Of a stretch of DNA of 64,000 bases, positions 46,342-60,700 are shown one piece after another. The notes under the pieces are model-generated. The model was not told the DNA's origin. It made no database searches and was given only the letters and a program-made list of their open reading frames with translations. This DNA is from Nematostella vectensis (taxonomy: Eukaryota; Cnidaria; Anthozoa; Actiniaria; Edwardsiidae), in assembly GCF_932526225.1 (NCBI RefSeq), contig NC_064040.1, forward strand, positions 3,941,681 to 4,005,680, written 5' to 3'. How positions within the stretch are numbered: the stretch's first letter is position 1; the number at the start of each line of letters is the position of its first letter. A program made the position numbers and the translations under genes.

Positions 46342-48751
46342 GTTTAACTGTGCATTCTCCTCATTCCCCTCTGCTCATTGCATATGGCGACGCTAACATG
46401 GAGTCCACCACACTCAGAACATCCTCGTCTCATGCACGCAGCAATTACAAGTTCTCAAACCCTCGCAATTAATTTGTTTTCCATGTCTCTTCTAAACATG
46501 ATGTATCAGCCTAAAGGAATAAAGAAGAGACCGTTTTTGCTGCTGAATATTTCATGATGGGGCAATAATTAGCCGAGGGGTGATCTCATTGGATGATTGG
46601 TGTTTTTGACGCTAGTCTTGTATCGCCTGAGCTCGTGTAGTATATGGCGGGTTATAATGGAAGATAAAATTAGTCTACTCTCTGATACAAGTAAGTTAAG
46701 GTTCATTTTACTTGAACACGGTCAAAGAAATTGCTCGCCCAATCAAAGTTTATTTTGCTTTTACAACTTGATCGATTCAACTTGCGGTACAACTCTACCA
46801 AAATCAAGATCTACTAAATAACGTTTCAGTTATTACAAAGTTTTATTATTTGATTTCGAGTCTTGGTACTTACAAACACTGTTTCTTCTGAATGGATTTT
46901 CAAATTCCATAACACGGGAGGCAGATGGTTTTGCTATAAACACACTGGAGCAGTTCGATCAATGATGATAATTATGCTATGCCTTTGATTTCACGTGATG
47001 CGATTACTTTAGGCAATGTTTTTTCTCCCCAAATCAAGACGACAGCATAGTTATTGCCAAGTTTATTCACCAACATCAGGCATGTAGGACATGAAGTAGT
47101 AACATTGAGATCTTGGATACTTGTATAGCGCTATAATTAATATTTTAAGATTACAAAAACGCTATTGTAGAGGAAAAGTATTCTTTTTTCCTCTCAAACC
47201 GCATTGTTATGTTAAGATACAAAAGCAAGAGGCTTCACATTTTGAGTGTTAAGCATACAGTGAACTGAGGAGAATATTGCATTGTAGGTATGGGCTCCCT
47301 GTGCTTTTTTCAGAAAATAATCAGTTTAATTTAATCTAAAAAAATTAAAGCAGACATGACTTTACCTTGGCTATCTATAAGTGCAATGCACGACGGGATA
47401 TTTTGCAAATATATTTGATCGTAATCATTTACTCGATTGAAAATAATGAATGTGACTTCCAAATATGGTATGTAATGCCCTAATAAGGAATTGGCCGAGC
47501 GGGAAACACAACATAACATAATTGTAGTCCTCTGTTATGCATCAAGCACGACAATTGTACTCGTGAAAATAACTAACAATCCAGAGAACATATAAGAAAT
47601 GACCGGGGAAGAATAAGTCGAGTGTGACACATTGGAAGTTATCAAATCCCCCCCTCCATTGGCGGCCAAAAAAACTGGTAATTTCTTCTCAAGGAATCTT
47701 CAAATGCTTTTCCATATGATACCTTTGACTGCGCAACCCCTTACGTAGACGTGTAGGGGTAAGGTGAATTGGCTAGCCACTCATTCACTTTGAAACACGT
47801 CTCAAATGCGAACTCCTTTCTCACTAGACCTTCTCCATCTTTCCACCTACCCCCTAGCATCCCTCGGCTCCCAGTTTTATTACTCCCCTTCGCATTTGAC
47901 TAGTACCTGGTCTTACCTCCTGATGATAAACCTTGTACTAGAATACACGTAAGGTTGCTTTACATTTCGAAGAGCTCTAAGAAATATCCCACCTTTTCAT
48001 TTTGTAACTCTATATACTCGTTTTTGTCATCCCCATTCTTGCCATTCCACTCCATTTATGTTCAACATTTTCCTCCCTTCCAGATTATCTATCCACCTAA
48101 CACCCACCCCCCACCCCCACCACCCACCCACCCACCCCAGGTGCTTTGGTACGAATACCCGCCTTCAACCGAAAACTCAACGTTGTGAGCCATGGTAACC
48201 AGTGTTGTCAATTTAGGTTGGGCGAAATCTTAATCGCGCACGAACATGTTGTTTTCTGAAGCAATTTTTGATAAATTAGACCATTATTAACAGATCCCAA
48301 GCGGCCTCCTTAAGTTACATTAATAATAGTTAAAACTTCCTGGATGATGCGAGGAACGAATACATCATTATAAAACCGGTATATTTTACTTATTATGAAA
48401 CCGAAATATTTTACCTACTAGCGGTACAAGATGTGCATTTTTAGATTAACCTGAATTACAGGACTGTGTTACAATAACTGATAACCGACGAACCACATTC
48501 TTCATTAAAAGTTCCTGTCACTTCCCAATAAAATATAAAATATTCCGTAGGTTTTTATCTCGAGAAACATTTCTTTACATTTTCAGCACATTATCTAAAC
48601 AAGAGGTAGCAATGTAACTATATTTACTTATGGCGTTACGTGCCATATATGGTACCCTCCATATATGGTATGATCCATGTCAGTAAGCGTTGGTATTGTC
48701 TTTAGCGCGAGAACTCGCCCATGTGTAATGATGTTAGCCGCTGTCCATTGT
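46342..48751. other. Intergenic region upstream of the sodium channel, downstream of the matrix protein gene
   Basis: 2.4 kb with no supported gene. It should contain the channel promoter and any 5' noncoding exon, and the 3' untranslated region of the papilin/ADAMTS-like gene. A C-rich CCCACCCCCCACCC run lies near 48100. Confidence 0.5.
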
Positions 48752-51700
48752 CTAGGTGCCCCTACATGTCTTGCAGCACGCTTTTTGGTAAAAGGAATGC
48801 CGGCAATAGTTGACTCGCTTGACGATGCTACACTCTGCCACCGACTCGTCATCCTCGCAAACCTCCACCGTGGGGGCCAGGGACGGTTGGTCTGGAGAGA
48901 AAAACGGCTTTGTACTTTTTGACAAAACGATTCATATTTCTTAAAGGCATAACTACTTGAATTAGGGACATTTAGGACAGATTCGGGATTTGAATCAAAC
49001 GCAGTATGGCAGCCATTTTATCGCTCGTCGGTGTTTTCTTTGTTCTTGACTTGAGTTCGCCGCTCAGACAAACAGAACAGTCAAACTATTCAGGGATATT
49101 GCTTTCTGTGAGTATATTTGCCAATCTTGCTTACTTAAGTTAGACTTGTTTTCTTCTTTCGAGATATTTTACATGATCTCTTTTCATTCCTATCAAGTTG
49201 GCAAAACAACAGCACGCAACCCGCGAGGGTGTAGGACAAAATAAAAGGAGCAAATCCTCACGCGCAGGTGGTGGTTACTACAAAAAAGCCAGATTCGGAA
49301 TCGACATGGCGCGCGGGTAAAACCAGTGTCCCTCTCTTATCTTATGCTCCCTCCCTTCAAACTTATATTATTCATTGACAAAATCCAGTCGAAAATATTG
49401 CAGTAACTTCCCCAAATCAGCCGAAGAAAATGGATGCTTTCTTATGCTTTGTATATAGCTAGAGTGACAAAATGATCGCTGACAAAGGCTCTTCAACCAT
49501 ACACTACAATGTCAATTTGCGAAATTGAAATATGAAAACCCTTGGGGAAAATGTGGAAAAGGAGTTGAACACACCGTTTTTACACATAATCCTGAAATTT
49601 CCATATCTCATCTCCCCCAGAATGTAGAGTTTCACGTGGAACCTACCTCCTTTGACCTTGATCGTAACGAAGTCGGCTGCTCGGCCATAGTCGTGGATTG
49701 CCTGACATTCATACAGACCAGCATCCGAAGGCAATACACTCTTGATCGATATTTGTCCGGGGGAAATCGATATGCGTTCGTTGCCGTTTAATATGAGTTG
49801 ACTGTCCTTGTACCAGCGGTTGAATGGCGTAGGCTTGCCGCTAAATTGACAGTATATCGTCAATGGTTCTCCGACGGAAACCTCGTGCTCGTCACGTGGT
49901 ATCATGCTTACGGTCACGGGCACTGCAAAGAGAAGCACATGGTCATCGAGACAGCATCACGTGTTCATTGAGCCATCAACACGTGGTCATTTAGCAAGCA
50001 ATTGCATGCACAAAATAGACCGACCAATGCTTAGGGGTTACATTGGTAAAAAGATAAAAATATAAGTATACTAATGGCATAATTTATCCATAATACGAAC
50101 AAGCGTTAGCAAGTTAAATTTGAAGGTCCCTTATAGGGGTACATACCGGCAACCCTAAGATTTGTAGTCCTTGTTTAAAGAGGTCCCTTATAGGGATACA
50201 TACCGATAACTCTAAGATTTGTAGTCCTTGTTGAAACAGGTCCCTTATAGGGGTACATACCGATAACCCTAAGATTTGTAGTCCTTGTTTGTAAAGGTCC
50301 CTTATAGGGGTACATACCGACAACCCTAAGATTTGCAGTTCTTGTTTGTAAAGGTCCCTTATAGGGGTACATACCGACGACCCTAAGATTTGAAGTTCTT
50401 GTTTGTAAAGGTCCCTTATAGGTATACATACCGACAACCCTAAGATTTGCAGTTCTTGTTTGTAAAGGTCCTTTGAAGTTCGTGGCATAACAGGAGTATG
50501 TTCCTTCGTCTTCGATCATCGCTTGTTCAATGCGTAGAGTTCCATCCTCTAATATCTCGTACCTAGGCCCCAGGCTACTAACGGGCAGCAAGCCTTTTTT
50601 CCAGCCCACGGAAGGCTCTGGGTTGCCTTCAGCTCGGCAGGTGAGAAGGACCTGGGACCGAACAAAGGTTGCTGAAATAAAAGGAGGTTTTTTTTTTAAT
50701 ATAGGTCAGTCAATCTACATAAAAGGGGCCAACATCGGACTAATTGCAACACAAGGTTTTTTACGGTTTCTTGCACAGAAAGTATAACTCTATAACATAC
50801 TAAAAGTCTAAAAAAATCGGAGCACGCAAATTATTTTTGGTAAAATACACAGATTTTTTTGCTATCCTTGTCACCACGACTTTGATCTTTTCGTTTTCAT
50901 AGATGACTATACGTGATGCAAACAGGTTCTCATACAAATAGTGCTTAGTGGCTCTCAATAATTGTAAAACAATAAAACAAGAAAGTAAATGGACACATTA
51001 TACTTATAGTATCGTTTTTTTGTCAAAATAGTTTTTTTATGTTGGAACTTTTTATAATTTCTTTAAAATTAAGACACGATTGAGAGGGAATTAGTACACG
51101 ATGACCCTTTGCATTGGCCGTAGGGCGAACACGCTAGATTGTCCATGCGGCAGGAGCACTAAACGTGCTACAGTCCTGGAGGTCTCTCAAGATCTGTTAA
51201 GGGTTCACCCTGTCGTTGACTTACACCTAGGCTCAGACTTCAGACCGCCTTTCTATCGCCTTTCCATTGGTTGACTTGATAGAATACTGGAACTTGGAAC
51301 TGTGGAACAAGGCTGCTGCTAAAGTGCTAACAGCTGTTAACAGCTGCCTGTGCGCGGATGTAGGACAAGCTTCTTAAACAGTGCCTCCTTTCTTACCCGT
51401 ATTCATGGAAAATGGTATCACAACCAAGAAGCGCATGGATAAAAATCAAAAAATAAAATAAGAAATATAAAAAAAACATTAAAACTTTTCCCTAGCAGCT
51501 CATTCATGGCCGTCATTCCCCACATCTTCGTGTAGATTTACATTTCGGCTAAGGTAGATGTCATGGGCTTCCATGCGGAATTATCGTTACCAATAGGAAC
51601 GGTGATGCTAATCGTGTGGACAATTTTACCGCAGCTTTCCACATAAGCAATCATCTATTCGATTCTCCATCAGCTTCCGTGTCCATTGTGCCACAACCGC

Positions 51701-54700
51701 TTTCCCTCGGGTACTTGCTCAACATTTAAATAAAATTCTGCCACACTCATCATAGAGTCTAACAATGCTGGAGGAAAACTTCAGAGCTCAAAGGAGAAAT
51801 GTTGTTCAAGTTCTTCTGGGGATGAGCAGCTAGAATTGAGCGATAAAACGACACCTGTAACATGTACGACATCATTGTCAATGGGCACTGCCGATTGCAA
51901 GGTTGTGCTATCTGCTTAGCAGATCTCTTTTTCGGTCACTTTAGGGGTACCAACAATATCTGCGCTGTCGGCCTAGGCACCCGTGCAGGTGTTTTTCAGT
52001 GTATGATCTTGCAAAAAAGGGCGCATCTTTCTTCAGACTGAGTCTGATAACACTGGGCTCCTGCATTTACACTTAAAATTATAACTGAAAGCAGGTTTGC
52101 GGAATGATAAAAATAAATTTGAGATCAATGCTATTAAAATCAAACAAACTCAAACTAATGATAATAATTACATCATGTGCTTGATTTTCCTTCTAAAGAC
52201 CCGTAAAGATAGAAACCTGTGGGTTTTGCCCAAAATAGATGAGCTAAATCAGATAACTTTGATTTTTATCCAGATCGTGTAGAAATACACATATTTCTTA
52301 TCATTTATAGTGGTATTTTCATGATCATGATTTTCATGATTTGGGATTCCTGTGGTTTTTCATACAAGCCTTGTATGTGGAAATTCGATGCAGTTTTTCG
52401 GGGTGTTTGCGTGCTCCGATGTTTTTAGACTTTTAGTATGTTATAAAGGGAGAGTTAATCAGTACAAAAACGTTGAAAAACCTTGTGTTGCAATTAGTCC
52501 GATACTATAAGCGTCAGCATTGTTAAGAAATAAAGTATCCAAAATGCAATTCGACGTGAATCATTAGGAATAATCTGAGTTTTGTAAGCACCACGCAAGT
52601 CTCTCCGCCACAATGTAAATTCTTCCAGTAAAACACGCTTGTTTCTCTAAAACTGCTTTCTTTACTCCCGGCCAGAAATAAAACTTTAGATACAATGTCA
52701 AGCTAAGGGGTCTTTAAGGGAATCGGCACATTTCAGGTTAGGAAAAGGTCTTAAATTCTGATAATGACTCACTGATGTCCCGCGGTCCCTCTACGATCCT
52801 CGCCGGCACGATTGGCTTCGGCTTCTCGGTCTGTAACGTCGCTCGCCTTGTCGGCTTCGCGGAGGTTACAGGGAAAGTCGTTGGTCGTATAGTCGTCGGG
52901 CGCGTCGTTGCCGGTCGTGTTGTGGTCGGGCGAGTCGTCGTCGGTCGTGTTGTGGTGGGGCGCTTCGTGGTTGGTCGTGTCGTTGTTGGTCTTATAGTTG
53001 TCGGCCTCTTCGTCGTTGGTCGTGTAGTCGTCGGGCGTGTCGTAGTAGGTCGTGTTGTGGTCGGGCGCGTCGTTGTCGGTTGCTTCGTGGTTGGTCGTGT
53101 CGTCGTCGGGCGCGTTGTTGTTGGTCTTGTAGTTGTTGGCCTCTTCGTCGTTGGTAGTGTAGTCGTCGGACGCTCTGTTGTCGGTTGCTCGGTTGTTGGT
53201 CGTTTGGTTGTCGGGCGTGTAGTTGTCGGCCTCTTTGTTGTCGGTCGGACGGTAGTCGGAAGTACTGTCTGCTGTCTAGTCGTGGTCGGGGCTCGGGTCT
53301 CAATGGCTTGGGTAAAGGGCTCCCATGTAGGTGGTGGTGCATCTACGTAAAGTGCAAATGAAAACGATAGTAAAGTAATGATAAAAACAAATCACATGCA
53401 TACAATTCCTGAGCAGCACATCAAAGAATTTTGCTCAACCCTACCAACTGTCCCCTGCTTCTTCCTGGTCGCAGTGTCTTACCTGTTTCCTCCTGGTCGC
53501 AATATCGCACAAGGCACCGCTCCACGTCGTGTGGCTTGGTTTCCTGGTCGCACCACTTCTCTTCCGGGTCTTCTTTCGAATCCGCGAAACATTTTATCTG
53601 TCGTCTTTTCAAGCCAACTCCACACGATCTGGTGCACTGAAATGTAAAATAGGAATTGAAATTGTACATGTTTGGTATTTTAATAGCACAGATATTGCGA
53701 GATATGATCGAATGCACGTTGCTCTCTGTCAGTCTACAAACGCCTCTGGCAAAGTCCGCTGTATAAATGCCACAATTACAGCCTATTTCCTTCGGCGTTA
53801 AGCGCTCCCCTCTCTCTCCTCCTTCAATTCACCGCAATAGAAAACTGACACGGAGTGCTTGGTCCCGCAAAATTCTGCAGCTGTCAACTTACCGGTTGCC
53901 ATGGGAATATGTACCAGCCCGCCTGACAAGGCCTAGTGGAGCACTTTTCGATTGATGGCATGGAGTGATTGCGATCACAAAGGTCACGTGGCACCACGCG
54001 CAGTATCTTCCCCTCGTCTTGTGCGCACACCACATTGCGCATCTTCATTCCCGTACCACAGGTAGCCGTGCACTGGGAATGAGTATATAATTAGAATCAA
54101 GTGACATTGAAAGTAAAGCATTATAGAAACGAAGGCAACACCTTGAATTATCATCCCACCCCTCTAGGGCTACATTTGCGTTCACTTACCCGGCTCCACT
54201 GAGACGCATACGACATGGGAGGGCAAATCCACCACCCGACCCCTCTAGAGTTAGTTAACATACCCGGCTCCACTGAGACGCATACCATATGGTAGGACAA
54301 ATTACCTCCCCACCACTCTAGGGTAAGTTCACTTACCCGGCTCCACTGAGACGCGTGCCACATTGGAGGGCAGACTCGATCGCTAACACACTGCTTCTGG
54401 TTCTGCGGTCTCGTGCTGTTGTTACACAACGTGTCGGGGTACTTCTGGCTCTCATCTGTCACGCTCACGCAATACACCATCCGGGTACTGATGCCACGCC
54501 CACACTTGGGGTAACACTGAGAACAAATGACATGGTCAGAGCTATCAAACATTTGGACAAACATGTGATTAACGTCAAATTTGTTTGCTCCCTTATAGAT
54601 CTTTAAGACACTCCTGGAGCATGGGCTACCTGTGTTCAACCTAAAAATAACCAGTATTTGAAGACGTTTACTCAAGACAAATGATACAGTTATACACTTC

Positions 54701-57700
54701 TCCTAGTGATGGCTTTACTTCATTGTATGACAAAGAGCAAAGCGCCAATTTCTTACCAGGAAGTTTTGATAGCTGAATACTATTTGTAAAACCCTTGGTG
54801 TAACATACCTCGCTCCATTGTGATGTCAGCCATTTTGTTGTGCATGGCCCCTCGTTGCATCTCTGCCGGTCAACAGGCCTCGCTCTGGAGTCACAGTAGT
54901 CGTCTCTGATTGGTGAAAGTGTTTCCCTATTGTCTTTTTCTACGCGCCGACAGACAACCTCGCGCGTGGCAAAACCCTCACCGCACGACACAGAACACTG
55001 CAGAGGTAAACAAGGCATCAGAACTTATCCCTATTGCCTTGGGTAAAAGATTGTCCCTGTTGTTTGGGTGTCCTGTGGTAACAAAATATCCCTTTTGTCT
55101 TGGGTGGCCTGTGTTAATAAAATACCCCATTTTTCTTGGGTGTCCTGTAGTAATGAAATATCCATATTGTCTTGGGTGTTCCGTGACAATAAAATGCCCC
55201 TATTGTCTTGGGTGTCCTGTGGTAATAAAATAGTCCTATTGTCTTGGGTATCCTGTGGTAATGCAATAGCCCTATTGTCTTGGGTGTCCTGTCGTAATAA
55301 AGTACCCTCTTGTCTTGGGTGGCGCGTGATAATGAAATGCCCCTATATTGTTGGGTTTTCTGTGGTAATAAGATACCCCTATTGTCTTGGATGGCCTGTG
55401 GTGTTAAAAGTGACACAAGTAGCAGGCCTTAACCCCAGAACAAGAATGAACTAATAACGCAATGTGCTAGACTTACCGTGCTCCACGCCCCTGTCGCCCA
55501 GACGGGGCAGTACCTCGTGAGCGTGCACAGCCTTGTGCCCGACGGTTTCGCTCCCACGCCTGTGCACTTGTCATCCGGGATCATTTGCGTGTCACCACCG
55601 CTGACCACCTGTTCGCAGTGCACGCGTCGCACTTGTTTGCCTTGACCGCACGTGGACGAGCATGCGCTCCACCCGCTGATGAACCACCTACAGGGAAAAC
55701 CCAGGGGGGAAGGGTCAGGAGAGTTTTGCCTGTTATTAGTCACCAATGTAGGGAGGGGTCAGGGATTATTTTGCCTGTTATAAGTCACCGATGTAGGGAG
55801 GGGTCAGGAGTAGTTTTACCTGTTATAAGTAACCGATGTAGAGAGAGATCAAATATTTTACTGCCCGTATGCACGCAGAGTACTCTGATTACTGGGGAGG
55901 GCAGAGTGTGTACATTGGACTTACCGGGGAGGGCAGGGCGAGTCGTTGCATTGTCTTCTGGTTTGTGGCTTGCTTTTGTAATCACAGAAAATGTCATCCA
56001 CGACCTTACCATCACGATCTCGCGCGCAGAACACGCGACGCACCTGGTAACCTAGCAATAAAAAAGACGATTTATCAACTACACAAGAAAACATACATCC
56101 AGTGTCCACTTGAATTAGGGGCCGATACATTTGCAATACCTTTCTTCTTTCGTTCTTCAGAACCTCACCGAGAACTTTTTCACGATATCAAAAGTTTATA
56201 TTCATGTGCTGTTAAATACCAGACCTCAATTATCATTCGTAGATAATTATTTTAATACTGTTACAAATAAACTGTTGTTGTTTTAAACGAAAACGAGGAA
56301 AAACTAGACCATGAATCTACACATGCGTTGAATCATCAAATAGAGGTAAAAGAATAGGCTAAGGTTGCTAGCCCGTCGTACTATCTTCAGTGACGGTGCT
56401 TTCACACCACAGACTACACTTCCAGTGATAGTCATCATACCTGTCAACTCTCCCGCATTAGGCGGGAGTCTCAAGATTTTGGACCCCTTCTCCCGCTCTC
56501 CCGCGTTGAGCACCAAATCTCCCGCTTTTAAGCTTCCGAAAAATTATTCTATAGAAAATCGTCATTTTGCCCATTTTCTATTATAATATTAAAAGCAATA
56601 ATTTCTTTGCATAGCGCAATTTATCTAACACCCTTGTGTGGTGATCTATGAGTGAATTTGTTCGCGAGAGCTTTCTATTATACCCACTCCTCCCCCCAAA
56701 AATTAATATACCCCTCCCAAAAAAGCCTTGAGATTTTCGGAGGTTGACAGGTATGAGTCATGATTGTAGACTGCACGGAGTAGCCTGTATCCCTGTGACG
56801 GGCTGTCAGGTGAGTATACCCAAATAGTTTTTCTTTTTTACAGAACTTTAGAAAAAACTGCACGTACAAAAAAAATACTTTCGAAATATGGAAAAAAAAG
56901 AAAAAAAATGAACAGAAAAATATAAATCAAACATGCGTTTTGTCTGAACTGAAAAAAAAAAAATAGACCATACATCCAGACGTGCGCTGAATCACCGTAT
57001 GGCAGCTAAAGCTTTACGGCCAGGCTGGAGATTTCGGCCCCAGCACCGCTATCTAGCGAACTGTGTAACACACAGGTACCGAGGCACAAGCGCATTAATA
57101 GGGAGGCAATAACCAGGTTCCTAGCCCTTAAGACCGAAGTCTTATACGGTTACGCCACACACAGCTCGCTGTGACGTAGAGAGAAAAATATCGAGGTCTA
57201 CCTAGGCGCCGTCAGTCCCTTGGGGACTCGTTTAGTCGCCTCGTTTAGAGGCGTGCATTACGCACGTACGCATGGTCTCTTTTGTTCAAGACATTACTGA
57301 AGAATACAACGCAATTAACAAAATAATCATAATCGAAGAACAAATGATAGAATACAACGTTCTTTTTTTTCTTTTAACCCAAGAAAAAAAATATATCTGC
57401 CTCCGCATACATCTGAAGATAGGACCGCAACCACGGATCGTATCGCCTAACATGCTCATAGGCAGAATACACTAATAAAAGGGAGTGATTTACTGCATTT
57501 TGGGCGATTTAAATATCATTAACACAATATGGTCACATGCAAGAATGTGTATGTTATGTGTGTAATGTCTATAATGTGTTAATATAAATAATTGATGAAA
57601 TATGTATGCAATTTGTGTATAATGTGTGTAATCTATATAATATAAAAAGCGCGCTTAGGATTAAATAACGTACCTCCTGCACACGATGCCGTGCAAGCCG

Positions 57701-60700
57701 AGAAACCGTCCATCTTCCACGAATACTTTGCCTTCTTGGGTAACACCACCACGCTCTTAGGCAGCGAGAATTCGTACTCTATCCCAGGGTTAGGCTCGTC
57801 AGCCGTCAGTAAGCCCTGTGAATAACAAAAAGAATTAACACAATAATTCGTACTCTATCCTGGGCTTCTCTGGCGTCATTAGAGCTTGTCCATAAAAGAA
57901 TGCTTAACAAACAAGGGAAAGGAAGTCGTTTCCAGGAGATTTACAATGAGTACATGGGTCATTATGAAAAAAACCGAAGAAGCCTAGTCTGTGAGCCGGC
58001 AAAGCCAAACCCCCCCCCCCCCCCCCCCACTCACTCACCCCAGACGATTTTTGGGATGTTTCATGAAACTGCGCTTTTCGTTTACCCTAGGGTGCTTTTT
58101 ATGGGTAAGAATACAAACACATACACAAGCGGCGTCTATTATAAACTATTACATCTATGAGCATGCGCAGCTGATGACCTTACCCCTTTAATAAACTGTA
58201 CAAAAATGCTAATGAGTAAGGAAATTTGAAGACGAGAGAAAAAAGTCGGAACTCACCACAACATGGACTTGTTCGGTAGTAGGGCCGAGCGCGCTGATCA
58301 CTTCTTTGCCCGCTTCAGTCCTCTCGTATCTGAACAGAGTCCCGGCAAATTTGTAGGTGCGGGGATTGGTGACTACGTAATTTCCATTGAAGAAAAATTT
58401 ACCTTTGGAATCTGCCATTGCTGAAATAAAATAAAAACTTTATTGGGAGAAGTTTTAGAAACAAAGCGTATATAAATAAAAGTGAAAATAGTGAAAATTT
58501 TGAAAATAGCATTATGGATTTGTCACTAAGGGAGGGGTCCCACTAAATGTGCCAAAGCAAAAAAGAGGAAAAGACGGAAGAAACGCATTGATGTGTACAC
58601 CACCTAGCTATGAAGTGCACGGATGGTCCGTGTATATACACCTAGGTATAAAGTGCCAGGATGGTCCGTGAAATTTATAAAGTGCACGGATGGTCCGTGT
58701 ATCTACACGTTTCTATAAAGTGCACGTATGGTCCGTGTATATAAAGTGCACGGATGGTCCGTGTATGTACACTTACCTATATAATGCACGGATGGTCCGT
58801 GTATGTACACCTAGCTATAAAGTGGCCGGATGGTCCGTGTATATAAAGTGCACGGATGGTCAGTGTATGTACACGTACCTATAAAGTGCACGAATGGTCC
58901 GTGTATATAAAGTGCACGGATGGTCCGTGTTTGTACACCTACCTATAAAGTACACGGATGGTCCGTGTATGTACACCTACCTATAAAGTGCACGGATGGT
59001 CCGTGTATGTACACCTACCTATAAAGTACACGGATGGTCAGTGTATGTACATCTACCTATAAAGTGCACGGATGGTCTGTGTATATAAAGTGCCCGGATG
59101 GTCCGTGTATGTACACCTACCTATAAAGTACACGGATGGTCCGTGTATGTACACCTACCTATAAAGTACAAAGATGGTCAGTGTATGTACATCTACCTAT
59201 AAAGTGTACGGATGGTCTGTGTATATAAAGTGCCCGGATGGTCCGTGTATGTACACCTACCTATAAAGTACACGGATGGTCCGTGTATGTACACCTACCT
59301 ATAAAGTGTACGGAGAGTACTTGTATGTACACCTACCTATAAAGTACACGGATGGTCAGTGTATGTACATCTACCTATAAATTGCACGGATGGTCTGTGT
59401 ATATAAAATGCCCGGATGGTCAGTGTATGTACATCTACCTATAAAGTACACGGATGGTCCGTGTATGTACACCTACCTATAAAGTGTACGGATGGTCCGT
59501 GTATGTACACCTACCTATAAAGTGTACGGATGGTTCGTGTATGTACACCTACCCATAAAGTATACGGATGGTCCGTGTATGTACACCTACCTATAAAGTG
59601 CACGGATGGACCGTGTATATAAAGTGCACGGATAGTCCGTGTATGTACACCTACCTATAAAGTGTACGGATGGTTTTATCTCTTCGATTCTGAGGTTCGT
59701 CGCCCCAGGAGGGATTACGAGAAATTCTTTGTAACCTGAAAAAGATTGCCGAATGTTAGAAATATAAAGGAGCAGTTTCTTCTCCATTTGCTGCTTTGGC
59801 AAATACGCAGTCATACAGATAAAAAGGTGATGTCGTACTAACGATAAACATGTACCATCCCGTATAAAAGACATTTTGACTGAATTTTAATTCTAAATAT
59901 GCATACTTTTTCAGGGTGTACTTTACAGTCGCTCACTTTTGAGCAACATCGTCTTAAAAGTCATAAATGTATATATGTTATTTACCAGCTGGGAGGTCCG
60001 TATCGTGAAATACCGTGACCGAGGTCTTGAAAATGCTGACCGAGGCCGAAGGCCGGATCGTAGGATACCGGACCTCACGAGAGCCAATCAGAGCGCGCGA
60101 TTTGATGGATACCGGACCCCGAAAAATGATAATAATCGTTATTTTATAGGGTGAAAATGGAAAAAAAAGAATAAGAGAAGATGACCAGAACAGAACATGA
60201 CATGAAAAATAATAACTAGGGCGATAGAATAGTAATAAGATGTGATTGAAGAGGACCCTTGATTGACCGAGCAAGCTGTAGTTTTTCTTGATAAAATTCA
60301 AGGAATATTATCGATAAATCACCTTCACCACTGTCGTAATAAGACCCTCTCACTGTGCGGCAGTTCTCGCCATTTCCGTTACACACTCGGCATTTGTCTT
60401 CCTTGGCTTTCGAGTTAAGGATCAAATCACAACCCAGAGACTAAATGAAATAGCATCAAACGCAAACCATTAGAACAAATCAAACACAGAGATGGCTGGC
60501 GCTCCATATATGAGTCTCGCCTCCAAAACTTTGAGCATGCCTTTTCCCTAGTCTTATATTCACTTATTAACTACCTTGCATTCGCCGTTAACCCAGATAT
60601 CATTTCACCCTTTAATTCACCTATTACCCCCTTTGCATTAGCCGTTGACGCAGATATTCCCCCCCCTTGTATTCACCTATTACCCACCTTGCATTAGCCG

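Noticed and set aside
52775-53350. Plus-strand Val/Gly-rich frame and a minus-strand Arg/Gln-rich frame
   Set aside because: They are shadows of the Thr/Pro-coding minus-strand frame, which alone joins both neighbouring exons in phase.
56990-57260. Possible tRNA-derived SINE or tRNA gene
   Set aside because: It has short hairpins and an AGGTTC-like box, but no cloverleaf or clear A box could be drawn.
59978-60125. GC-rich block with GACCGAGGCCGAAGGCC and GAGAGCCAATCAGAGC
   Set aside because: It looks like part of a dispersed repeat, but I could not find convincing ends or a target duplication, so it is not listed as an element.
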